Origin: Microbacterium radiodurans
GTDB lineage: Bacteria; Actinomycetota; Actinomycetes; Actinomycetales; Microbacteriaceae
Length of the DNA stretch: 64,000 nt
Direction of reading: 5' to 3'
NCBI RefSeq assembly: GCF_008710705.1
Contig: NZ_VYRZ01000002.1
Coordinates: 62,001-126,000, forward strand
The notes under the pieces are model-generated. The model saw nothing but the letters and a program-made list of their open reading frames with translations. It was not told where the DNA came from and ran no database searches. The position numbers and the translations under genes are program-made. Shown here in pieces: positions 33,436 through 44,441 of this stretch. Position 1 is the stretch's first letter. Every line of letters starts with the position of its first letter.

Positions 33436-36108
33436 TCAGCCCGTGTTCTGCAGCCCGGCCGCGACCCCGTTGACGCTGAGGAGCAGCAGGCGCTGCCACT
33501 CGGGGGGCGTCTCGGCGCCGGCATCGCCGGAGCGGAGGGCGCGCAGAGCGCGGAGCTGGAGCAGCGACAGTGCGTCGACGTAGGGGCTGCGCATCTTGAC
33601 CGCACGCTGCAGCACCGGCTTGTTGGCGAGCAGTCCGTCGCCGCCGGCGATGCGGATGACCCAGTCGCGGGTGAGGAGCATCTCGTCGAGCACGAGCTCG
33701 GCGAGCTCGTCGCGATCCCCGAGAGCAAGGTAGCGCCGCGCCATACGCGGGTCGGCCTTCGCGAGGCTCATCGCGACGTTGTCGATGACCGTCCGCAGCA
33801 GCGGCCACTGCTCGTACGCTTCGCGCAGCAGCGCCTCGTCGCCGACGGCCTCGAGTGCGGTGCCGAGACCGAACCATCCGGCCAGGTTGATGCGGGCCTG
33901 CGTCCAGGCGAACACCCAGGGGATGGCGCGGAGGTCTTCGAGCGATTCCACCGAGAGGCCGCGGCGTGCCGGCCGCGAGCCGAGCGCGAGCAGTCCGATC
34001 TCCTCCATGGGGGTGACCGTGGCGAACCAGGGAGCGAAGCCGGGTGCCTTGACCAGCGCGAAGAACCGCTCGCGGGAGGCGGTGTCCATCGTCGCCGCGA
34101 TGTCGGCGTAACGCTCCGCGGCGCGACTGTTGCGTTCCTCGATCGAGGGCGCCGAGGCCAGCAGGATGGCCGCGGCCACCTGGTCGATGTGGCGGAGGGC
34201 GATGTCCGGGTCGCCATAGCGGGCGAAGATGACCTCGCCCTGCTCGGTGAGCTTGAAGCGCCCGTCGACGGAGTGCGGCGGCTGCGCGAGGATCGCCGAG
34301 TTGGCCGGTCCGCCGCCGCGGCCGAGGGCGCCGCCGCGGCCGTGGAAGAGCGTGAGCTCGATGCGCTCGGCCTGTGCCCACGCGGCGATCTTCGCCTGCG
34401 CCTCGTACAGGGCCAGGTTCGCGGCGACCGGGCCGACGTCCTTCGACGAGTCCGAGTACCCGAGCATGACCTCGAGCCGGCGCCCGGTGGCCTCGAGGCG
34501 CGCGGCGAAGGCGGGATGCTCGACGATCTCGGCCAGGATACCCGGGGCCGCCTGCAGGTCGGCGAAGGTCTCGAACAGCGGGATGACGTCGAGCACCGGG
34601 GGCGTGCCCTCGGGACCGACCGCGTGGCGCGCGAGGGCGTGGACGTTCTGCAGGTCGGTCGCCGACTGCGTGAACGAGACGATGTAGCGGCCGGCGGCGC
34701 GCGGGCCGAACCGCTTCTGCACCTGGGCGATCGTGCGGAAGACCTCGAGCACCTCGGTCGCGAGCTCGCTGCGCTCCCCGCCGGCCTCGCACTCCGCGAG
34801 GACCGTGCGGTGGACGGCGGAGTGCTGACGGACCTCGAGCTCGGCGAGGTGGAATCCGAAGGTCTCGACGCTCCAGATGAGCTGCTGCAGCGCTCCGAAG
34901 GCCTGACGGGCGGCTCCGGCGAGTCGGAGGGACTCCTGCACCGTGCGCAGGTCCGCGAGGAGCTCCTGCGGGTCGGTGTACGCGAGGTCGGCGTCACGCA
35001 GCCGCGTCGCCCGGATGCGGCGGCCGAGCAGCATCATGACGCGCTTGTGGTGCTCGCCGGGGGCGCGCTTGACGGCGTTCGTCGCGCCGTCGTCGTCGGA
35101 GGCGGCGAGCCGGTCCCACAGGGCCAGGAGCGCGGGGCTCGCGGGGGTCGTCTCTCCCGACATCGTGAGGCCGCGGCCGACGCGGTCGGCGCTGCGCTCG
35201 AGGCCGAGCAGGACGTGCTCGGCGGCGATACCCGCCGCCTTCTTCGTGACCGAGGCGGTGACGAACGGGTTGCCGTCGCGGTCGCCGCCCACCCAGGTGC
35301 CCAGGCGGACGAAGGGCGCGACCACGGGCGGGGTGCTGCCGGCGGCATCCCCCTGGAGGGCGTCGTCGAGGCGGCGGTACACGAGCGGAATGGTCGTGTA
35401 CAGCGTGTCGTCGAAGACGGACATCACCGCGCGGACCTCGTCGGTGGGCGTGGGCTTCTCGGCCCGCAGCGGCGAGGTGCGCCACAGCGTGTCGATCTCC
35501 TCCAGCATGCGGCGGCGCGCACGACGGTGCTCGGCGCCGCCCGCCGAGGAGTTCTCGAGGGTGTCGAGGAGCGTGACGAGGCGGCGGATGCTCTCCGACA
35601 CCGCGCGGCGACGGGCTTCGGTCGGGTGGGCGGTGAAGACGGGGTGGAAGCGCATGTCGCGCAGACGACGGCGGGCCTCGTCCTCACCGATCTCGGAGGA
35701 GAGCCGAGCGAACGCCGCGGGGATCGAATCGCCCGCGCTGTCCTGGTCGGAGATGCCGGCGCGCTCGCGCAGCAGGCGCACGCGCTGGTGCTCCTCGGCC
35801 AGGTTCACGAGGTGGAAGTAGACGGTGAAGGCGCGGGCGACCTCGTCGGCTCGGGCGACGCTGAAGGACTCCGCGATGGCCGCGGCCCGCTCGAACGCCT
35901 CGGGCGATTCGTCGGTGTAGGCCTGGATCGTCGCGCCGCGCAGCCGCTCGACGTCCTCGAACAGCCCCGCCGAGCCGCTCTCGCGGAGCACCTGGCCGAG
36001 CATCGAGCCGAGCATCCGGACGTCCGAGCGCATCGCCTCGGGAATCTCCTGCTCGGCCTCGTAGCGTCCGACGATGTCGATGGCTTCGGTTCGGGTCATC
36101 TCGCGCAC
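33436..36108 (-). CDS. ppc: Phosphoenolpyruvate carboxylase
   Basis: Ppc fixes bicarbonate onto phosphoenolpyruvate to give oxaloacetate, refilling the TCA cycle. The 890 residues carry the catalytic histidine H161 in FTAHPTEARRR and GYSDSSKDVG. The FHGRGGALGRGGGP loop follows, and QNTG stands at the C terminus, as in allosterically regulated forms. GTG 36108 is chosen because AGTAAT stands six bases upstream; ATG 36099 is an alternative three codons in. Confidence 0.96.
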   Translation of the reverse strand: MREMTRTEAIDIVGRYEAEQEIPEAMRSDVRMLGSMLGQVLRESGSAGLFEDVERLRGATIQAYTDESPEAFERAAAIAESFSVARADEVARAFTVYFHLVNLAEEHQRVRLLRERAGISDQDSAGDSIPAAFARLSSEIGEDEARRRLRDMRFHPVFTAHPTEARRRAVSESIRRLVTLLDTLENSSAGGAEHRRARRRMLEEIDTLWRTSPLRAEKPTPTDEVRAVMSVFDDTLYTTIPLVYRRLDDALQGDAAGSTPPVVAPFVRLGTWVGGDRDGNPFVTASVTKKAAGIAAEHVLLGLERSADRVGRGLTMSGETTPASPALLALWDRLAASDDDGATNAVKRAPGEHHKRVMMLLGRRIRATRLRDADLAYTDPQELLADLRTVQESLRLAGAARQAFGALQQLIWSVETFGFHLAELEVRQHSAVHRTVLAECEAGGERSELATEVLEVFRTIAQVQKRFGPRAAGRYIVSFTQSATDLQNVHALARHAVGPEGTPPVLDVIPLFETFADLQAAPGILAEIVEHPAFAARLEATGRRLEVMLGYSDSSKDVGPVAANLALYEAQAKIAAWAQAERIELTLFHGRGGALGRGGGPANSAILAQPPHSVDGRFKLTEQGEVIFARYGDPDIALRHIDQVAAAILLASAPSIEERNSRAAERYADIAATMDTASRERFFALVKAPGFAPWFATVTPMEEIGLLALGSRPARRGLSVESLEDLRAIPWVFAWTQARINLAGWFGLGTALEAVGDEALLREAYEQWPLLRTVIDNVAMSLAKADPRMARRYLALGDRDELAELVLDEMLLTRDWVIRIAGGDGLLANKPVLQRAVKMRSPYVDALSLLQLRALRALRSGDAGAETPPEWQRLLLLSVNGVAAGLQNTG

Positions 36109-36236
36109 ACGTCCAAATTACTGGCATCGGGGCGATGCTCCCGACACGGCCGTCATACGCCGTCCCGGTGCGGGCGCCTCGGGCGACCGGGGTGCCTCGC
36201 GAGCTAGCCTGAGGGATCCCGCCGGAAGGACACGCC

Positions 36237-36893
36237 ATGACCGACCCGCTCCGCCAGGCCGCCGAGACGATGCGCGCCGTGCGCGACCGCTGCGTCTGGT
36301 CGGCCGCCATCACCCACGACGACCTCGTGCCGTATCTCGAGGAGGAGGCCGCCGAGGTGATCGAGGCGGTCGAGACCGGCACCTCGGCCGACCTGCGCGA
36401 GGAGCTCGGCGATCTGCTCTGGCAGGTGCTCTTCCACGCCGAGATCGCGTCGCGCGGCGCCGCGGAGCCGTTCGACATCGACGACGTCGCGCGCGGGCTG
36501 ACCGAGAAGATGGTGCGACGGCATCCGCACGTCTTCGCGGGCGAGACCGCCGAGACGCCCGAGCAGGTCCTCGTGCTGTGGAACGCGGCGAAGGCCGCCG
36601 AGAAGCGGGAGCGCCGAAGCGTGCTCGATGGGGTCCCCGAGCGGATGCCGGGACTCGCCCGCGCGCAGAAGGTGCTGGGCCGTGCCGAACGCGTCGGCGT
36701 CGCCGGTCCGGCCGCTCCCGTCGCGCCGCGGTCCGTCCCGACATCGGAGGACGAGCTCGGGGACGCGCTTCTCGCGCTCGTGGCGGGTGCGCGGGTGCAC
36801 GGCCTCGACGCCGAACGGGCGCTCCGCGGTGCGCTCCGCCGTGTCGAGGCGGAGGTGCGCCGGACGGAGGGGTTCGGCGACCTGGAAGGATAG
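36237..36893 (+). CDS. mazG: MazG-type nucleoside triphosphate pyrophosphohydrolase
   Basis: This all-helical NTPase hydrolyses (d)NTPs to monophosphates and is linked to removal of damaged nucleotides. It has 218 residues. The metal-binding ExxE...ExxD pattern is seen in YLEEEAAEVIEAVE and LREELGDLLWQVLFH. Only one full catalytic domain is present, with a degenerate second part (SEDELGDALLALVAGARVHG), like mycobacterial MazG. GGAAGGA gives a good ribosome-binding site, and TAGCCT at 36207-36212 is a likely -10. hisS begins four bases after the stop. Confidence 0.9.
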   Translation: MTDPLRQAAETMRAVRDRCVWSAAITHDDLVPYLEEEAAEVIEAVETGTSADLREELGDLLWQVLFHAEIASRGAAEPFDIDDVARGLTEKMVRRHPHVFAGETAETPEQVLVLWNAAKAAEKRERRSVLDGVPERMPGLARAQKVLGRAERVGVAGPAAPVAPRSVPTSEDELGDALLALVAGARVHGLDAERALRGALRRVEAEVRRTEGFGDLEG

Positions 36894-36897
36894 GGCG

Positions 36898-38184
36898 GTG
36901 CCCACCGTGAACCCGCCGCGCGGCATGCGCGACTTCCTGCCCGCTGACAAATCCCGCCGCGAGCGCGTCCTCGCCGTCATCCGCGACCGCTACCGCGGTC
37001 ACGGCTTCGACGAGATCGAGACACCCGTCATGGAGGAGTACGGGCGGCTGCACGCCGGCATCGGCGGCGACAACGAGAAGCTCGCCTACAACGTCCTCGC
37101 CCGGGGCCTCGACGCCGAGACGATCCGCGCCGCCGCCGACGACCCGGCCGCGTTGACCGACCTGGGTCTGCGCTACGACCTCACGGTGCCGCTCGCGCGC
37201 TTCTACGCCTCGCACCGCGCCGCGCTGCCGTCGGTCTTCCGCGCGATCCAGATCGCCCCGGTGTGGCGGGCCGAGCGGCCTCAGAAGGGTCGCTACCGCC
37301 AATTCGTGCAGTGCGACATCGACATCATCGGCGACGCGACGGCCCGCGCCGAGGCCGAGCTGATCGTCGCGAGTCTCGACGCGCTCGACGCGCTGGGCCT
37401 CGAGGGCGGAACCGTGCGCGTGAACGACCGGCGGGTGCTCGACGGGATGCTCGCGGCCTTCGGTTTCGGGGAGGCTGAGCGCCCCGGCATCCTCATCACG
37501 ATCGACAAGCTCGACAAGGTCGGTGTCGACGGGGTCGTCGCGGAGCTCCGCGAGCGCGGCGCGGACGAGTCCGCCGTGGCCGGGTTCGAGCGCTTCCTGC
37601 GCCTGCCCGCGCCGGACGCAGCCGCCTTCGGTGCCGACCACATCCGAGCGCGGCTGCCCGAGGGCGTCTCAGCCGAGGTCATCGATCACCTCGTGGGCAT
37701 CGGCGAGGCCGTGCGTGCGGCGCGTCCGGCGGCGGGCGAGATTCCGCTGGTCTTCGACCCGTTCCTGGTGCGGGGGATGGGGTACTACACCGGGACCATC
37801 TTCGAGCTCGCCCACACGTCGGTGTCGTACTCCCTCGGCGGCGGTGGCCGTTACGACGGCATGATCGGCCGATTCCTCGGCACGGACGTGCCGGCGGTAG
37901 GCTTCTCGCTCGGCTTCGAGAGGCTGGTGGACCTCCTCGGCGTGGCCGACGCCGGGCAGCAGCCCGCGGTGGTGCTGGTGCACGACCGGGACGTGCCGCT
38001 GGGCGAGCTGCTCGCGGCGAAGGCGCACGTGGTCGCCACGGGGGCGCGTGTGCGCCTCGAGCAGCGCCCGAAGAACGTCAAGGCGATGCTCGAGCGGGCG
38101 GCCGCCGACGGCTACACCTCGTTCGTGTCGCTCCGCGCCGGCGACGACATCGCCGCCCTGGAGCCGCGATCGCTCGACGCCTGA
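36898..38184 (+). CDS. hisS: Histidyl-tRNA synthetase
   Basis: HisS charges tRNA-His. The 428-residue protein has the class II core: PPRGMRDFLP at the start, RYDLTVPLARF, and motif 2 VWRAERPQKGRYRQFVQCDID. The histidine loop GMGYYTGTIFEL and motif 3 VGFSLGFERL come next, then the anticodon-binding domain. The GTG start has GGAAGGA ten bases upstream. It is probably co-transcribed with mazG. Confidence 0.94.
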   Translation: MPTVNPPRGMRDFLPADKSRRERVLAVIRDRYRGHGFDEIETPVMEEYGRLHAGIGGDNEKLAYNVLARGLDAETIRAAADDPAALTDLGLRYDLTVPLARFYASHRAALPSVFRAIQIAPVWRAERPQKGRYRQFVQCDIDIIGDATARAEAELIVASLDALDALGLEGGTVRVNDRRVLDGMLAAFGFGEAERPGILITIDKLDKVGVDGVVAELRERGADESAVAGFERFLRLPAPDAAAFGADHIRARLPEGVSAEVIDHLVGIGEAVRAARPAAGEIPLVFDPFLVRGMGYYTGTIFELAHTSVSYSLGGGGRYDGMIGRFLGTDVPAVGFSLGFERLVDLLGVADAGQQPAVVLVHDRDVPLGELLAAKAHVVATGARVRLEQRPKNVKAMLERAAADGYTSFVSLRAGDDIAALEPRSLDA

Positions 38185-38232
38185 CGTCAAGAGCCTCTTG
38201 ACGCGGCAAGGGTTGTCAATCCAAGATTGACA
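38185..38232. promoter_or_regulatory. Paired GTCAA-N7-TTGAC palindromes
   Basis: Two operators share the form GTCAA-N7-TTGAC. Site one spans 38186-38202 and extends to a 9-base arm palindrome, 38185-38203. Site two spans 38215-38231 and extends to TGTCAAT/ATTGACA. Their centres are 29 bp apart and site two ends two bases before the ATG at 38234. The geometry suggests a dimeric repressor that blocks transcription or initiation of the small operon. Confidence 0.6.
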
Positions 38233-38233
38233 G

Positions 38234-38494
38234 ATGACTCGCACGCAGCCGCCGTCGCAACCGATCGCCCGCATCCGCTTCGTCGCGCTGTCCGCCGCGG
38301 TCGTCGGTGCCGTGCTGGTGCTGACGGCGCTCGTCCTCGATTGGGCGGGGTTCTGGGGTGGCTTCGCGCTGGGGTCCGGCATCGCCATGGTCGTCGTCGC
38401 GGCCTATCTGCTGGGTCTCGTCACCGGCATGCGGCGGGGGGCCGCGACGCCCGCGTGGCGGCCCGCGAGCGCACCCTCGGAATCCGCTGCGTGA
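38234..38494 (+). CDS. Two-span membrane protein, unknown function
   Basis: This 86-residue protein has helices at about 15-38 and 42-66 (FVALSAAVVGAVLVLTALVL and GFALGSGIAMVVVAAYLLGL), with a basic residue cluster and a Pro/Ala tail. I recognise no family. Its stop overlaps the GTG of the following HTH gene by four bases, so both are made together. The paired palindromes immediately upstream imply tight regulation. Confidence 0.75.
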   Translation: MTRTQPPSQPIARIRFVALSAAVVGAVLVLTALVLDWAGFWGGFALGSGIAMVVVAAYLLGLVTGMRRGAATPAWRPASAPSESAA

Positions 38495-39063
38495 GCACCG
38501 ACGATCCGGACGTCCTGGCCGAATCCATCGGCCGGGCCGTGCTCGCCGCCGCGCGCGTTCCGCAGTCCGCGGACTCGATCGGGGCGCCCCTCGACGTCGA
38601 CGCACACCTCCGCCTCGTCGCGGCCAGCAGTCGGGCCGAGGCGGACGTGCGGATGCTGCTTCACCGCTCGATCACCGCGGCGCGGGCCGGGGGAGCGAGC
38701 TGGGCCCGGATCGGGTCGGAGCTCGGCATGTCCCGCCAGGCGGCGCAGCAGCGTTTCGGCGCCGAGCCGGGAAGCGCCGATGTCTCGGCCGCGCCCCCGG
38801 GAGAGGAACGCTGGCTCGGCCCCGTGACCGCCTTCGACGAACTGCCCGAGCTCGACGCGGCGGGGCGCCAGGGGTGGCACACGGTCGGGGTGGGGATGCT
38901 CGCGCACCGGATGCTGCGCACCGGTACGCAGTGGGAGCATCGACGCATCCTGTGGCGCGTGTCGCTGGAGAGCGTGCGGGCCGAGGGGTGGGAGATCGGC
39001 TGCCGGGCGTTCCCCTGGGTCTACCTCGTGCGCGACCTGGGCGTCGCCGCCGAGCCCGCCTGA
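38491..39063 (+). CDS. HTH-containing protein, unknown function
   Basis: This 190-residue soluble protein has a helical N-terminal half. A clear helix-turn-helix at residues 70-89 reads SWARIGSELGMSRQAAQQRF. The C-terminal half is rich in Trp and charged residues (GWHTVGVGMLAHRML, TQWEHRRILWRV). The order helix, HTH, ligand-like domain suggests a regulator. It overlaps the small membrane gene by GTGA, and it is the best candidate to bind the paired GTCAA-N7-TTGAC sites upstream. No named family is recognised. Confidence 0.7.
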   Translation: MSTDDPDVLAESIGRAVLAAARVPQSADSIGAPLDVDAHLRLVAASSRAEADVRMLLHRSITAARAGGASWARIGSELGMSRQAAQQRFGAEPGSADVSAAPPGEERWLGPVTAFDELPELDAAGRQGWHTVGVGMLAHRMLRTGTQWEHRRILWRVSLESVRAEGWEIGCRAFPWVYLVRDLGVAAEPA

Positions 39064-39133
39064 CGCGGGAACGTTATCCCGTCGGTGGTTCGAGCGTCGG
39101 CATCCGTTCACCGGCGCGTGCTGTCCTGGCGCC

Positions 39134-42057
<2,924 letters not shown>

Positions 42058-42088
42058 TCTGCGCCGAAACGTAACGAGAGGGGGAGCC

Positions 42089-42589
42089 GTGGTCAAGACG
42101 ACGGCTCCCTCTCCGCGTTCCTCGGCGCAACGGCGTGCGTCGCCGGCGCCGGCCGGGCGGCGCGTCGACGTACGAGACTGGCTCGGCGGCATCCGCCTGT
42201 CGGGATTCGCCTTCATCATGCTGGGGCTCGTCGCGCTCGCCGCCCTCGTGCTCGTCCCGTCGGTCGGCACGTACCTCGACCAGCGCGCTCAGATCGCGGC
42301 GCTCCAGGAGTCGGTCCGGGTCGGTCAGGACGAGGTCGAGGCGCTGCAGGCCGAGCGTCAGCAGTGGACCGATCCGGCGTTCATCACGACGCAGGCCCGG
42401 GAACGGCTCTACTACGTCCGTCCCGGCGAAGTCGTCTACCTGATCGACGACGACCTGCCCGAGTCGGCGATCCCCGAGACGGCGGGCACCGTGTCGGAGG
42501 ACGTCGAGCGCACGTCGACCGACTGGATGTCGCAGTTCGTCCGCTCCGTGGTCTCGGCGGGCGACGCGCGGACCGCCGTCGCCCCGTGA
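42089..42589 (+). CDS. Septum formation initiator, FtsB/DivIC family
   Basis: This bitopic division protein of 166 residues has a cytosolic basic N terminus. A membrane helix spans about 41-65 (GFAFIMLGLVALAALVLVPSV). A coiled coil (ALQESVRVGQDEVEALQAERQ) and the conserved ARERLYYVRPGEVVYLI follow. It binds FtsL and FtsQ at the septum. GTG 42089 has GAGAGGGGGA upstream. An Asp/Glu/Thr-rich C-terminal tail is specific to this group. Confidence 0.88.
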   Translation: MVKTTAPSPRSSAQRRASPAPAGRRVDVRDWLGGIRLSGFAFIMLGLVALAALVLVPSVGTYLDQRAQIAALQESVRVGQDEVEALQAERQQWTDPAFITTQARERLYYVRPGEVVYLIDDDLPESAIPETAGTVSEDVERTSTDWMSQFVRSVVSAGDARTAVAP

Positions 42590-42629
42590 CCCCTCCGCCG
42601 GCCCCAGCAGCCCGTCAGGCTCGGAACGG

Positions 42630-42635
42630 TAGCCT
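42630..42635 (+). promoter_or_regulatory. -10 box for leaderless DUF501 mRNA
   Basis: TAGCCT ends six bases before GTG 42642. This makes a separate promoter inside the eno-divIC-DUF501 run. Confidence 0.5.
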
Positions 42636-42641
42636 GAGAGC

Positions 42642-43157
42642 GTGACTGCCGCCACTCTGACGCCCGCGACCGACGTCGACCTCGTGGTCATGCGCGAGCA
42701 GCTCGGGCGACCGATGCGCGGCGTCGTCGGCATCGCCGCGCGATGCGTGTGCGGCAACCCGACCGTCGTCGCCACCGAGCCGCGGCTGCCCGACGGCAGT
42801 CCGTTCCCGACGTTCTACTACCTGACCCACCCGGGAGCAACGGCAGCGATGTCGGAGCTCGAGGCGACGCACGTCATGAAGGAGATCGAGGCTCTTCTCG
42901 AGGACGAGGACATCGCCGCGGGCTACCGCGAGGCGCACGAGCGCTACCTCGCCGATCGCGCCGCGTACGGCGAACCCGGCGAGATCGCCGGCATCTCCGC
43001 CGGTGGAATGCCGACGCGCGTGAAGTGCCTCCACGCCGTGGCCGCGCACGCGCTCGCGGCCGGCCCAGGGGTGAATCCGATCGGCGACGTCGCTCTCGAG
43101 CGGTCGTCGTGGTCGCCGGCGCGGTGCGTCTGCGTGACACCCGGAGCAGGCGGATGA
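42642..43157 (+). CDS. DUF501 domain protein
   Basis: This 171-residue actinobacterial protein is recognised by VVGIAARCVCGNPTVVATEPRL, FPTFYYLTHPGA and MPTRVKCLHAVAAHALA. Several Cys and His residues look metal- or fold-related, but no function is established. It is usually followed by a ppx/gppA exopolyphosphatase gene; here the next gene is a subtilase, joined by an ATGA overlap. Confidence 0.88.
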   Translation: MTAATLTPATDVDLVVMREQLGRPMRGVVGIAARCVCGNPTVVATEPRLPDGSPFPTFYYLTHPGATAAMSELEATHVMKEIEALLEDEDIAAGYREAHERYLADRAAYGEPGEIAGISAGGMPTRVKCLHAVAAHALAAGPGVNPIGDVALERSSWSPARCVCVTPGAGG

Positions 43158-44410
43158 GGTCTCGGCTCGCGCGGCTCGCGGTCGTCGCGATCGTCATCGC
43201 TCTGACGACGGCGGGCGCGACCGTTCCACCGCCAGACCCCGCGCGGGCAGCCGAATACTGGCTCGACGATTACGGCATCCGGTCGGCCTGGGAGACCACG
43301 CGCGGCGCCGGCACGACGATCGCCGTCATCGACACCGGCATCGCCCAGGGCCCCGCCGAGTTCAGCGGGGCGGTGAAGGCCGGCGCCGACTTCTCGGGGG
43401 TCGGGAGCGCGGACGGGCGCACTCCGGTCGGCGGCGACGCCGACAAGAACCACGGCACCTGGGTCGGGTCGCTCGCGGCGAGTCGCGGCACCGGTCCCGA
43501 CGCGGGGATGATCGGCGTCGCCCCCGAGGCGCAGCTGCTCTCGCTCTCGATCGGTTTCGGCGAGAACTCCGCCATCCCGTTCACGACGCAGGTCGCCGAG
43601 GCGATGGTGTGGGCGGTCGATCAGGGTGCCGACGTCATCAACCTCTCGTTCACGACCAACCTGCTCGAGTGGGATCCGTCGTGGGACGACGCCTTCATGT
43701 ACGCCTACGACCACGACGTCGTCGTGGTCGTCGCCGCGGGGAACCGGGGCACCGGCACCGACCGCGTCGGCGCGCCGGCGACGATCCCCGGCGTCCTGAC
43801 CGTGGGCGGGGTCGACCGCACCGGAACCGCCAGCCAGGAGGCCTCGACGCAGGGCATCACGATCGGCATCTCGGCCCCGAGCGAGGAGCTGCTCGGCGTC
43901 TCGCCCGACGGACGGATCGTCGTCTGGGATGGAACGAGCGGCGCGGCACCCATCGTCGCGGGCGTCGCCGCGCTCGTGCGCTCCGCCCATCCGGGGATGG
44001 ATGCCGCGAACGTCATCAACCGCATCATCCGCACGGCTCGGCCGGTGCCCGGCGTCAGCAGCACACCCGACCCGCTGTACGGATACGGCCTGCTGGATGC
44101 CGGTGCCGCGGTCACCGCGAACGTCCCGGCCGTCTCGGCGAACCCGATGGGCGACCTGGCCGAGTGGATCCGCATCTACCGTCGCGCCGAGCAGGAGCCG
44201 GCGCCGGTCCCCAGCGCGACACCCGTGGTGCTGCCGGAGCTCCCCGCCGCCGACGCGCGGTCGGATCCGGGACCTCCGCTGCTCCCGACCGTCGACACGC
44301 TCGTCTACGGGACCGTCCCGCTCCTGGGATTCTCGCTGGCCGCTATACTGGTGGCGCTCGGCGTCACCGCTGCTGTCCGGCGCATCCGATCGGCCCGCGC
44401 GTCGCGCTAG
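43154..44410 (+). CDS. Membrane-anchored subtilisin-like (mycosin-like) serine protease
   Basis: This exported S8 protease has 418 residues. A signal peptide covers about residues 1-32. The catalytic triad is D60 (IAVIDTG), H100 (NHGTWVG) and S262 (GTSGAAPIVAG), with the oxyanion Asn at N197 (AAGN). A Pro-rich linker leads to a C-terminal membrane helix (TVPLLGFSLAAILVALGVTAA) and a basic tail. This is the layout of type VII secretion mycosins, but no ESX genes are in view. Substrate unknown. Confidence 0.9.
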   Translation: MRSRLARLAVVAIVIALTTAGATVPPPDPARAAEYWLDDYGIRSAWETTRGAGTTIAVIDTGIAQGPAEFSGAVKAGADFSGVGSADGRTPVGGDADKNHGTWVGSLAASRGTGPDAGMIGVAPEAQLLSLSIGFGENSAIPFTTQVAEAMVWAVDQGADVINLSFTTNLLEWDPSWDDAFMYAYDHDVVVVVAAGNRGTGTDRVGAPATIPGVLTVGGVDRTGTASQEASTQGITIGISAPSEELLGVSPDGRIVVWDGTSGAAPIVAGVAALVRSAHPGMDAANVINRIIRTARPVPGVSSTPDPLYGYGLLDAGAAVTANVPAVSANPMGDLAEWIRIYRRAEQEPAPVPSATPVVLPELPAADARSDPGPPLLPTVDTLVYGTVPLLGFSLAAILVALGVTAAVRRIRSARASR

Positions 44411-44441
44411 TCGAGCCCCTGATCAAGGAGTTAATCCGAAC

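Noticed and set aside
34189..36207. 672-codon plus-strand frame opposite ppc
   Set aside because: Shadow of the ppc gene with no domain signal. The same judgement applies to long frames opposite the gnd gene (20648-22291), the first sensor kinase (17087-18811) and fumC (55129-57429).
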